A DNA stretch of 64,000 nt. It comes from Agelaius tricolor. Lineage: Eukaryota; Chordata; Aves; Passeriformes; Icteridae. Shown in pieces: positions 13,052-23,803 of this stretch. Within the stretch, counting starts at the first letter, position 1. The number at the start of each line of letters is the position of its first letter. The position numbers were made by a program, and so were the translations under genes. The notes below the pieces were generated by a model. That model was not told the DNA's origin, made no database searches, and worked only from the letters and a program-made list of their open reading frames with translations. Location: assembly GCA_023055355.1 (NCBI GenBank), contig JALJCS010000035.1, positions 2,604,001 through 2,668,000 of the forward strand, read 5' to 3'.

Positions 13052-14231
13052 TACAGGAGACACCACCAATTTCCCATGGCCACATCCCAGGGGGCTACCA
13101 GTGGCCCCTCAGAAAACACTTTCTGTTTAAAAAACAGCACGAGGTTCACTTCCTAGCAAGGTAAACCTGGACAGAGCTATTCCTGAAGCCTGGAGCTCCA
13201 TCAGCAGCTGGCCCTGGGCTGCTCCCTGTTCCTGTCCATGCAGCAAACACTGCAGTGAATTTTCTGTGCCCCACAGTTTGCTGTGAGCACCTTCCCAGCT
13301 CCTCTGTAATTCTGATCCCCAGCTAGAAAATCAGTTTTACTGGAAGCCAGCCTTCTAGCCCCACGGAATGCAAGGAATGGGATTAAGAGGGATTTTATGT
13401 TTCTTGCAAGCAATGAGGTTTGATAGCTCAGACAGGCATTGCCTGAACATGTCCTGCACTTTGCTGGAGCAGTTTTTACCCCCCAGCTCTTGGAGTGTGA
13501 GGGTTTGCAGGGATAAGCCATTTGCCATGCAACTAGGATGCCATTTCTGCTTATTGTTCATGCAGCTTGGAATGGTCTTTTGGAAGATTGCATGTTGCTG
13601 ACATTTCTCTGTATCTTCAGGCAAGGCTGGATGTTTAGTAGTAAACATCCCAGGGAGAGAAGAAAGCCTTGGATCTGTGTAGAATGAATACAAACTTCCC
13701 TCCAATTTAAGCAGGGAAATGTTTAGAATTAGGTTATCCATTACTATAACAGAGTTCCACACAAAGGCCGTTCCCAGGGTCCAGATGCTCTCAAAAAGGG
13801 GACACAGGCTTTTGGATTGAGTGTTCATCTGTACTGCAACAGGATCCATGTGGTTAATAAACATAACCAGTTGTGCCAAATAAAATGCATGTATTTTATG
13901 GGATGTCAGAGGAACAGGTCTTTTCCAGGAGCTTGTTCTAGTGAGTTTTATTTGAGCAGAAACTTCAGGAATCCACATCCAGCATCCCCTGACACACCCC
14001 CAAGGCATCTGCATGACTGGCTGCTGCACACCAGTGAAAAATTCCTGAAAGAGCATTCAAATACACAAACCTTGAGAGGACCTGATCCCAAGACTGCTCC
14101 TCAACTGGTCTTCATCTTAATCCAGAAGTTTCTGGGTTAAAATCTTCTGATTCTGGATTCTGATCTTCATCTTAATGCAGAAGGGTAGGAGAGGTTTTAC
14201 AGTGACTTCTGTGAGGCAGAGAGGAGTTTGA
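13052..14231. other. Unique sequence holding a 233-codon open frame
   Basis: Minus-strand frame 13355-14056 is the longest non-repetitive frame in the window. I recognise no domain, signal peptide or viral motif in it. A 106-codon frame in another register overlaps it on the same strand. With no other gene evidence I leave it as unsupported. Confidence 0.5.
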
Positions 14232-14610
14232 GAAGAGGATCCATGTTTGATGAGAGGATCCATGTTTGATGAGAGGATCCATGTTTGATCAGAGGATCCA
14301 TGTTTGATGAGAGGATCCGTGTTTGATGAGAGGATCCGTGTTCTATAAGAGGATCCATGTTTGATCAGAGGATCCATGTTCGATGAGAGGATCCATGTTC
14401 GATGAGAGGATCCATGTTTGATCAGAGGATCCGTGTTTGATCAGAGGATCCATGTTTGATCAGAGGATCCGTGTTTGATAAGAGGATCCATGTTTGATCA
14501 GAGGATCCATGTTCGATGAGAGGATCCATGTTTGATCAGAGGGTCCATGTTTGATGAGAGGATCCATGTTTGATCAGAGGATCCATGTTTGATCAGAGGA
14601 TCCATGTTTA
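14232..14610. repeat. 19-bp minisatellite
   Basis: About 20 tandem copies of GAGAGGATCCATGTTTGAT. Variant positions are GATGAGAG or GATCAGAG, CCATG or CCGTG, and TTTGAT or TTCGAT. Each unit carries a GGATCC. The minus strand is open through part of it because the unit lacks stop codons there, but that follows from the repeat and does not indicate a gene. Confidence 0.97.
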
Positions 14611-14870
14611 CCCCTGAAAGAATTTTCTACCAAGGTCATTGACACAGAAACCAAGGAAGAAAGAAGGATAAATAAGAGAAACCTGCAGCTGCCTGTTCCA
14701 ATGAGCACTTTGTTTGTCTTTCATGACCAATGAGTGAAGTGTAAACTTAGGAGTTTTGTAAGAATGTATAAAAAGCATGAATGCTAGAATAAAAACAGTT
14801 TGAAGCCTTGAAAACGGAGTGTTTTGCTTTGGATTGTCTCCATCTCAACCAGGACACAGAAGTTCCACTG
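14611..14870 (+). mobile_element. Possible LTR-like promoter and poly(A) block
   Basis: In order on the plus strand there are GACCAATGAG (CCAAT box), ATGTATAAAAAGC (TATA box, about 14765) and AGAATAAAAACAG (poly(A) signal, about 14790). This is the usual U3-R layout of a retroviral LTR. No second copy in the window and no target duplication confirm it. It could instead be an AT-rich coincidence. Confidence 0.35.
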
Positions 14871-16136
14871 AAACAAATGTCTGTGCTCTTCAGCCTGGGG
14901 ATGCACCATTTTCCCACCTCAGTGCTGAAAACACCTCTCATATCCTGGAGACATAAGACCACAATGTATATTCTGTGATCCAAAAGGAGAAATGTTACTT
15001 TTAGAAGGAGTATCTGCAGTGGCAGAAGCAGCACCTCTTCAAACCCAGCACAATATCTGTGCACCAATCTCAAACATCCCACATCCAGTCACCCCCAGCA
15101 CAGTGAGGCACCCAATCCATCCTGACCTCTTTTTCCTTTTTGCTTCCCTTCAGCAGCCAAATGCTGGAAAGGTACAATCCTTGCAATGGATAGATTGACA
15201 CAATCAGAAGTAATTGGATTCATGATTAATCTGCAGCTAATGACTGCAGGTTCCCTCCAACTTTCAGTCCCCTTCCAATTTCTCACTAGTAAATCACTCC
15301 AGTTTGCAGTTGGAGCTCTTCACAGTAGATTAGTTAACGTTATGTTTTTATTAAAGCTGAAGTTAATATCCTTATTCTCTGAAGGAGACCACTGGGGTTG
15401 CTGGAATTATTTTTTCCCCTTCGGTTTTTTACTAAGAACCTTCTCTGCTGAGTTAAAAACAGAGCCTGCAGACCCCCAGCTGAAAGCTTAAGGGAGCCCC
15501 AAACAGTTACTTCTGAAATGATTATTTACATTGGAATATAAAAATTACTCTGTTGGATCAGAGCAGGGGTTTGTCTACCCAGTATCCTGCCTCTGATGGT
15601 GGCCAGCTGCTCTAGAGCATAATTTTTTTTGTCAAAGCTTTACTGATAGATACTTTTTTTTTAATGCATAACATTTTTCACAAAAAAAAAAAAAAAAAAA
15701 AAAGCATACTGCCTACAGAATTTGTGATTCCACAACAAAAAAAAAAACAGTAACAGAGCTCTCTGACATGAATGATTCTGTAATTTGGACAGAAAGTTTC
15801 CCTTTTATCATATTATGTATTTATTTATTCCAGTTATCCAAAAGATAACTGCTTGCAGTGAAGAGTCAGAATTTTCACGTTATATGAAATTATGTTCATT
15901 ATTTATCAGTAATTTCCCAAAAAAAATTAATGCAAATTTTCTTTTCAAAATATCTTCAGCTCTAACCTAAAGAAATCCTTGTGAACCGTCAGAGAGAAAG
16001 TTATGGTAGAAGCTCCTCCATGGAAGTTTGTCCTAAATCCCACAAGGCACCAAAGAATGATGTTTTCTGTGTGTTACTGATCATTTCTAAACTGGTTCAA
16101 AGATGCCACAGAACCCAAGTGGCCTAGGGGATACCA
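14871..16136. other. Unique sequence with possible conserved element
   Basis: No gene recognised. The block at 15180-15380 is dense in TAAT cores and a GTTAAC motif (see findings). A22 homopolymer at 15682-15703 and A12 near 15738. Confidence 0.5.
15682..15703. repeat. Poly(A) run
   Basis: Twenty-two uninterrupted A residues after TTTTTCAC. No retroposed body is recognised upstream, so I do not call it a retrotransposon tail. Confidence 0.9.
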
Positions 16137-16157
16137 GACAGACAGACAGACAGACAG
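16137..16157. repeat. (CAGA)n microsatellite
   Basis: Five CAGA units within ACCAGACAGACAGACAG. Confidence 0.9.
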
Positions 16158-16849
16158 GGAGGGGTTAACACCTTCTCCTGGACTCTGAATGTTCACTGAT
16201 GCTTCTCCTTTTCCCTGGCAAGCAGGAGGGGGCCAGGATCATTTGTTTTGTCCTGGGAAGCTGCACAAGGAAAAGTGTCCAGGAACACTCAGAGTCCAGC
16301 CAGGAGAAGCAGCAATTAGCAACACACCTAGAAAAAGGAAAAGGATTCCCTTGGAGCAAAGGGGGCAGAGCCATGATCATCAGGAGAGATTTAGGAGACA
16401 GCTCTAAATCCCTCAGGAATCATATATCCAAGTTCATCTCTTCAATCAGAAGAGATAGAAATTGCCTTTAAAAAAACCCAATTAATGCTGAGCTGTCAGA
16501 AAGGCAGGAGATGAGGCTGGAAGAGAAAGTCTGGTTTCTCTGGGCTCTCTGTGAAAGGCAGAGAAGCTGCCACAGCACACCAGAATATTTGTGAGTGGGC
16601 TTCCTGCAGAATCACAGGTGTGCAGGGACCAGGTTTTGCCAAAAGGTGGTGGAAAATCTCTCACTGAGACGGGCTCTGCAAGAGAAAACATCTTTTTTAA
16701 CTCTGAGGTTCATTTTTACAGAACTTCTTTCAGTTTAATGAAAAAATCTGGGGGGAATGGATGAGTTCTACAAATTCCTAAATGTTTGTGGGGTTTTTTC
16801 CCCTCTGGTATTGACTCTGTGAGATGCTGGAACCTGAAATATACTTGGA
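16158..16849. other. Unique sequence, no gene recognised
   Basis: Short overlapping frames only. No repeat family is recognised. Confidence 0.5.
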
Positions 16850-17277
16850 GGGAAACAAGGCTGGAGAGGGGCTGGAACACAAACCCTGTGAGGAACCCCT
16901 GAGGGAGCTGGGGGTGCTCAGCCTGGAGAAAAGGAGACTCAGGGCTGCCCCCATCACTCTCACAGCTCCTGAAAGGTGCCTGTGCTCAGCTGGGGCTGGG
17001 CTCTGTCTCCAGCAGCACTGACACAACCAGAGCACACAGCCCCGAGCTGCACCAAGGGAAATACAGGTTGGATAGCAGGGAAAAGTGTTTTACAGAAAGG
17101 GTGATAAAGTTCTGGAATGTTCTGCCCAGGGAGGTGGTAGAGTCCCCATCCCTGGGGGTGTTTAACAAAGCCTGGATGTGGCACTGGGGGCCAGGGTTGA
17201 GTTGAGCTGTTGGGGCTGGGTTGGACTCAATGGTCTTGAAGGTCTCTTCCAACCTTGTGATTCTGGGAATTCTGTGT
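16850..17277 (+). mobile_element. CR1 LINE, 5'-truncated 3' end
   Basis: Contains the typical end of the CR1 reverse-transcriptase frame and the 3' UTR. The text reads like CR1: GCTCAGCCTGGAGAAAAGGA, GGGTGATAAAGTTCTGGAA, GGACTCAATGGTCTTGAAGG and TCTTCCAACCTTGTGATTCT. It ends in ATTCTGTG-type 8-bp units, the signature CR1 terminus. It is closely related to the minus-strand copy at 62387-62797. It is dead on arrival, with no complete ORF. Confidence 0.93.
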
Positions 17278-17402
17278 TCACCAGCTAAAATTGCAGAAAT
17301 TGCAGCTTCACAGAATTGACACACAAAAAAAGTGTACGGTGACAGGCTCAGGTCTCATATTCCTTCTCACCTCCACAATCCCAGCCAGAACCCAGAGCAT
17401 CT

Positions 17403-17576
17403 AAAATGCCCCTGCATCCCTGGAAATGTCCAAGGCCATGTTGGATGGGGGTTGGGAGAACCTGGGACAGTGGAAGGTGTCCCTGCCCATGACAGGGGTG
17501 GAACAAGATGAGCTCTGAGATCCCTCCCAACCCAACCCAACCCAACCCAGCCCATCCCCTGATTCTGTGGCTCTGC
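17403..17576 (+). mobile_element. CR1 LINE 3' fragment
   Basis: Text matches the CR1 3' UTR: CCTGGAAATGTCCAAGGCC, GGACAGTGGAAGGTGTCCCT, CATGACAGGGGTGGAACAAG, then GATTCTGTGG at the end. A short (CCAAC)n run at 17527-17550 has expanded within the 3' UTR. It lies 125 bp after another CR1 tail in the same orientation. Confidence 0.9.
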
Positions 17577-18002
17577 TTTGTGGTACTTTCTGGGGTCCCC
17601 CATGGCAGGAAGGAAATGATAAATCTGACTCCATGTTCTTAGAAGGCTAATTTATTATTTTATGGTATTATACTATCTTAAAGAGTGCTATACTAAAGCT
17701 ATACTAAAGAATAGAGAAAGGACACAGACAGAAGGCTTAACAAGATACTAATTAAAAACTTGTGACTCTCCAGAGTCCCCACACAGCTGGACCATGATTG
17801 GTCATTAAATCAACAATTGTTTATCCAACAATTCACCTGTTGGATAAACAATCTCCAACCACATTCCAAAGCAGCAAAACACAGGAGAAGCAAATGAGAT
17901 AAAAAAAATTGTTTTCCTTTTTTTCTCTGAGGCTTCTCAGCTTCCCAGGAGAAGAATCCTGGGCAAGGGGATTTTTCAGAAAATGTGACAGTGACACTGC
18001 TT
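17573..18002 (-). mobile_element. Solo LTR, family B, with 6-bp target duplication
   Basis: The LTR is 17579-17996 (418 bp) on the minus strand, beginning TGTCACTGTCACATTTTCTG. The flanks are CTGCTT at 17573-17578 and 17997-18002, a perfect 6-bp duplication. It shares the TCCTGGGAAGCTGAGAAGCC and ATTCTTTAGTATAG blocks with the other B copies. It has inserted immediately next to a CR1 3' end. A perfect 15-bp hairpin inside (17816-17852) is absent from the other B copies. Confidence 0.95.
17816..17852. repeat. Perfect hairpin inside the LTR
   Basis: Arms ATTGTTTATCCAACA and TGTTGGATAAACAAT are exact reverse complements around a 7-bp loop (ATTCACC). Other B-family copies carry only the right arm. 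Confidence 0.92.
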
Positions 18003-19403
18003 TGCAGACCAGGCTGGCCACAGTTCCTGGACCTGCTCTCTCCCCCTGCAGCCACAGCCCCAGCATGCAGGAGCAACCAGGAATTGGGGATTTGGGGATT
18101 TGTGCTGTTGTGTTTCCACCTCCGAGCCCATAGAGGATGTGACCCACAGCACTCACCAAACCCCAGGATCTGCCTCTCTCCCACTTGACTCTTGCACTGT
18201 GGTTTTTAATTAACCTTGGAACAGCAAAGGAGCTTCTTCCCTTCCTTTTTGCCAAACACAGCCATATTTTACAGGGATGGTGACAAGCTAATTAACTTAA
18301 TTCTTATGACACCTCTCCAAGATGAGGCTAGGGTTGGCTAGCTCTGCAATGCAGTGTTGGGCTAATTAAAAAATAATTACTACTTCACCAAGGACAAGAA
18401 CAAGAAGTTAATTAAAAGAATGAGGTGTAGCCTTAATGAAACTCATCAGATTGTATTCATTCAGATGTCCCACAGCCAAATCCTTCCCATTAGGACATAA
18501 ATCCACGCTGCCTCCTTCTTCACAAGTGTTTGCAAATGGGCTCCTCTCTCCCCCTCCTCCCTGGCAGAAGGAATATGAATTATTTCAAGAGTACAGGAGT
18601 AAACTCAGGCTGAGATCACACGTACCCTCGAGGGCTGAGGGACAAGGTGTGGATCTCCAAATACTATCTGGGGTTATTTACACTACCTCAAAAACCACGT
18701 GGTGCACAGGGACTGGACCATTAATTACCAAAAATCCTGTGGGTGATATGAGAGCCCTCCACTGCTGCAGCCAGGCTCTCCAGACACCACCTTCAAACAC
18801 TGGGAGAATGAGGCAGAATGGATCCCCTGGGGGAAATTGAGCTTTTACCTGGGTAAAATTGAGCCATGGTCCAGATTCAGAGCTCATGTCCCATCCCTGG
18901 TGCAGGGGCCAAGCAGCATCAGCTGGGGTGGAGCCTACTCAGGAGCACTTTGCTGATCCACATGGACTTGAGCCCTCCACAAGGCATCACCTTCAGCACC
19001 ACCCCTGTGCCATGTTCAAACACTGGGCCAGCTGGGCAAGTTTTCAATGGGCCCAACAAATCAGGGAAGCAGAAACAACCTGCCCAGACACACAAAAGAG
19101 GCCACACGAGCTGAAAACACCAAATTGCTGCTAATAAAGCAGTTAACAGCAAGACACACTCCTCCAGGAAAGGAGGACACCCACCACACTTCACAGATCA
19201 GCTCAGAACCCAAAGAAACAGGAGATGGATTTTGCTCCATGGCAGGATCACAGACCTTGAAGGTGTCAGCTCTGGCATAGAGCAAACGTGGCAATCCTCA
19301 GAAGTGTGCTCAGGAGAGAGCAGGGAGCTCATTTCCAGAGACAGAGAAAGAAGGGAAGTCAGGATGACAAAGCAAGTTTTACAACACTCCCTTTACATTA
19401 TCC
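18003..19403. other. Unique sequence with TAATTA-rich block
   Basis: No gene recognised. The 18270-18480 interval contains at least four TAATTA cores and is discussed as a possible regulatory element. The remainder is ordinary sequence with only short frames. Confidence 0.5.
18270..18480. promoter_or_regulatory. Candidate homeodomain-binding enhancer block
   Basis: Within 210 bp there are GCTAATTAACTTAATTC, GCTAATTAAAAAATAATTAC and GTTAATTAAAAG, plus CCTTAATGAAACTC. TAATTA is the classical homeodomain core. The block is not part of any repeat in the window. The motif density is seen; the enhancer role is inferred. Confidence 0.3.
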
Positions 19404-19802
19404 AGTGTGTGTCACTGACATCTTTTATGGAAAATCCTTTCGTTAGGATTTTTCCTCCTGAGAAGCTGAGAGGCCTCAGGAACAAAATATATACAATGAT
19501 TATCTGCTGCTGTGGAATGCAACAGGTGCATCTGGGATTGGGCTCATGTGGTTGTTTCTAATTAATGGCCAATCACAGCCCAGCTGGCTCAGACAGAGAG
19601 CCCCGAGCCACAAACCTTTGTTATCATTCTTTGCTATTCTATTCTTAGCCAGCCTTCTGATGAAATCCTTTCTTCTATTCTTTTAGTATAGTTTTAATAT
19701 AATATATATCATAAAATAATAAATCAAGCCTTCTGAAACATGGAGTCAGATCCTTTTCTCTTCCCCAATCCAAGAACCCCTGTGAACACCATCACAAGTG
19801 TG
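19404..19802 (+). mobile_element. Solo LTR, family A, with 6-bp target duplication
   Basis: The LTR is 19410-19796 (387 bp) on the plus strand, TGTCACTGACATC to ACCATCACA. AGTGTG at 19404-19409 and 19797-19802 is a perfect target duplication. It is nearly full-length identical in layout to the copy at 12660-13045, in opposite orientation. The GGCCAATCACAGCCCAGCTG box and AATAATAAATC poly(A) region are both present. Confidence 0.95.
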
Positions 19803-22800
19803 TATACATGAAGAAGCAAACCCCACATCACTAAATTTAATAAATTTCTTTGCCTGGGACTCTTGTCAGCCTTTTTTTGGCTGCCAAGGCTGGCAGCACA
19901 TGGGAAAATGAGCTCCTCTTCCATCAAGCTGCTCTGCTTGTGCTATCTTGGAGTTTTACTGGGGAGAAGCTGATATTACATTCAGGTGCCCTGTATTGCA
20001 CCTGGGCAGCGCAAACCTCAAAGACCTGGAAAAATGTTTTGCCCAATGCATAAAAATGTCTCCAGAACACCAGAACATTTCCCCCTTGACAGTGGGCATG
20101 CTAGATGAGGAAAAATTCAGAGTTTCATATCACCTGGCCTAAAACTAACAGCAAAAAATAAAAATCAGCAAGAAGTTTGTGTCAGTTGTGGAAGTTTAGC
20201 AGACAATTCCCTCAATGCTTGGGACTGGCATTTCAGCAGGAGGCAGCTTCCTCTATTTTTGATGCTTGGATCAAAGGGCTCCTGAAACTGCAACTGTCAA
20301 AGAAGGTTTCATAAAAGACTTTTAAAATCCCTGCTCAGTGTCCTTCCCCAGACTGGGGCTGGGTAATGCTGCTCAGAAAGATCGTTGCACTCGTGACTTG
20401 GATTGGTTTTTGCAGTGATTAATTCTCAACAGGCCAATTAGAGGCAGCCTTCATTTCCTGGCACATAAAGGTTGTTCTTCTAAGCAGGCTGGACTGCACC
20501 TTGGTGAAGCTGGAATTGTCACCTTGCAGGGCCATCAAGGCTTTAAATGGCACCTCTCAGTCACAGAATTAGAAATTTGAAATGGCAAGAAGAAAACCAG
20601 TGGCGCTCTTGCCAAGGAAATCTTTCCCACCCTGTGTTTCAGTGGTGTTTAACCTCTCCTGAAATGCCTCCACTGCATTTGTATGACCTTCTAAATCAAA
20701 TATGAAATCCTGAAGGTCATTCAGGCTCTAAGTTTTCCATTCTTTATTCCCCCATAGCAACTTTTGCTTACCAGTCAGCAGCTTGAATGCCTGCTGAATT
20801 TTTACATCCTTCCAGCTTTCTTTTTTTTATTGACCACCAGCATCCACAGCCCTTGCTGTGACATACTCTGCCATGAGCTCTTCCTGTTGAACAAGTGTCC
20901 CAAAACACAACAATTCACTTCAAACTTAATTATTGTAACTCACTGGAACACTTGTGTGAAATGCTTTGAAGTCATGTGGTTAGAATTCTCAGTGAATAGT
21001 TAAAATTCTTGTGAATGGTTAAAATTCTTATGAAAATCAAGTGCTGTCACCTTGAAGGTGGTTCTGAGAAAGGAAAAGACGGAAAAAAGAAGAATTTTCT
21101 CCATGGTCCAACTGGGTTTTGCCTCAGAGTATCAGATGTTTTAACTGTTCTGGGCAAAATCAGAGAAATTCTAAAGCAACAAAGTGCAACAGTCCCATCA
21201 CAGGCACCTCATACTCCTTAAGCTTCAGAAAATGAGAAGGCTCTGAGCTGAGATTCTTTAAAAAAAAATTGTTAGGAAGTCAGGCATTCAAATTTTCTTC
21301 TGCAACCCACAGCAACATCAGTACTTTCCTACCAATTTAAATGAAAATGTGGCTGTAACTAATTAAAGGTGGATTATACATTTTGCTTGACAGAAAGACT
21401 TGGCTTTGTGCAAAGCTGTAGATTTCCCAGTTATGTGGTGTTGCCAAATTTCCTGCCCTTGTCCAGAGTTTCCTCTGACTTTTTCAGTATTTTTCCATCA
21501 GGAAAGTTGTTTTCCCAGAGCATGTTCTTCCTCCTCCCACTACATTTTTGCTCCTTGTTCATGTACACAGTTTATTTATGTGCATGGTTTGGTTTTGTAG
21601 AGTCTTACAGAAAATAAAGACAGACCACTAGAAATTAGCAGAGATTTTCTTCTTTTTCCTTCCTCTTTCTCTCTCTTTTTCCTTTTCTAGCATGCCTTTA
21701 CACTGTTCACGTTTCCCCTCTCTCATTCTTCCTCCTCCCTTGTGATCTCCCCTAATTCAGGATAAGGAAAACACAGTTCACTGGAGCCCTCTCTTGGCCT
21801 CGTGTGGGAACTTGGCTCTGCAAAACTCAGGCTTTTTTATGAATGAATTCAAGACCAGTTGCAAAATTTGAATTTGCTGGGGAGCACAGCCCCTGTTGGT
21901 GTTGCTAATGTTGCTGCTGGTACTGTGGTTGTTATTTTTAAACAGCTCTTTGTTGATTTTGTTTTATGTGTGTGTGTCTGCAAGCTGGAGCCTGGCTGCA
22001 GAGACATAGGCATAGATCAGCTCAAATCCAAGAAATAAATGACTGCAAAACTCTGTGAATTTCCTCATTAAAAGACAACAAAATATAAATATCTATCCTA
22101 ACCATCTTTTACTGTAAATGAAGTGGAGAAAAGGGTGGACAAATAGGTCAGCAAAATTGAGAAGAAAGGTGAAAAATAAAGATAAGATTATTCATATCCC
22201 TGCCTTCACCTTTAGCTCAAAACTTCGAGTAATCTGAGGCTGAAGTTATCACTTTGTTGCTACAAAATGAGAGGGAAATCACCTCTCTGTGCCTCTACCA
22301 AGCATTTGTGAGACATAGCCAACAGCATCTCAGTTTTGGGACGTCCAAGGAAAATCTGCCCTAAGTATCCCTGTCAGGGCAAGGCAAACTCCAACTCTGC
22401 CCATCTCTTGCCTTTGGTGTGAAGTTAAAAACTGTTCAAGCCCACAAATTACAGGGCCCAAGAGAAGTCACAGCTTCAGCTGAGGAATAAAAAGCTCAAG
22501 TGCAGACTTCAGTGCAGTTCAAGAAATGAATGTTTTGTTGCACTTCAAACAGGATGATGGTGACACGAGAGGTGAGCCAAACCTCCCTGGGAAAGCCCAG
22601 TGGTGATTATGTGAGGGTGGGAAGGTTGCACATCTCAGTCTGCTTCAGAACTGGATGGGAAAATTCCCAATTAAACCCAAAACACAGTACCTGTAATCAT
22701 CAGGGGACTGAAAAAACAGCCAGGAATGCAAGGAGAGGAAATTGATTCTTGTTGCAATCCAGTGTCATTCTTTCTCAACCTCCCTGCTCAAATATGAGTT

Positions 22801-23803
22801 ACAATTTTTAATTCCAGTTCATAGCAGCTTATAAAATCCCTCAGCTGATGTGGCTCTGATGGCTGGGTGTGTGCTGTCCCATTTGGATTGATGAAAAGAA
22901 GGAAAAGAAAGAATCAAACCTTTCATCCTAAAAAGGAGCAGCAAAGCAATTCCACATCAGAGCACCAGCTGGGAGAGGAAGAGATTTCTGTCCCATTTTA
23001 CTCCCTGGCAGCAGCAAGGGGAAATCTGCTGCTCTTTGGACAAGGCTGTTGTGTCTCTGCTCTCCCTAGGAGCAGGAGGCAGTGGTGGCTCTGCTCCCAG
23101 CAGAGCAAATCCTCTGCAGAGCCCATCTGTGCACAGGGAGCAGCTTTGCACTCTCTGCTGCTTGGGCCATTGGGATTTCATTCTGGAAAGGGTGTAAAAG
23201 TACCTGTACCATACACTCCTTGCTAATCCTCATCAACCAGTGGCTCCTTCATGCTCTGAAGAGCAAGGGTTTGTGGCATTAATAACTTTTATTATCCACC
23301 CAGATGTGAAAACTACTGAAGCACGACTCAGCCTCCCATTAGCTACCAGGCAGGGTCAGGATACACTGAGCTTTAAGGGGTTAATCCCAAGGTAAACACA
23401 AGGGCTTCAGAGGAGGGAATCAACCAAAATCATATTATAAATAAAAATAAGAATCCTCAAAAAGCTGTTGCCAAAGAAGAAAAGCCTCTGCATCCAATTT
23501 GTATCCTGTTCAGAAAAGTGATGTGACAGAGCTGTGTCCATAGATTATACCATCCCAGGAACTTGGCTTTCATTATGTCCTTAAAGAGCTCCTTGGTGTG
23601 ACCCAGGCCAGGCCAGAGCAGAGCCTGGGGCAGCACAGACTGAGCTCCTGCACTGGAGAGGCCCCTCAGGGCCAGCAGGAAGCTCCTGCAGCCCCCAGGG
23701 TGCTCCTGCTGGGCTTTGGCTTCCACAAGCAACAGGACCCTTCCCAAACCTTCTCCTCCTCATCAGCAGGACCACAGACAGTCCAGAGGGGCAGGAGAGT
23801 ATC
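19803..23803. other. Unique sequence, 4 kb, no gene recognised
   Basis: No LTR, CR1 or tandem repeat recognised. Frames are all under 120 codons. A pyrimidine-rich tract at 21640-21692 ends in TTTTCTAG and resembles a 3' splice site, but no convincing exon follows. Confidence 0.55.

Noticed and set aside
14232..14610. CRISPR-like array
   Set aside because: Units are contiguous with no unique spacers, and the context is a vertebrate genome. It is a minisatellite.
15682..15703. Poly(A) tail of a processed pseudogene
   Set aside because: No retroposed coding body or target duplication seen upstream.
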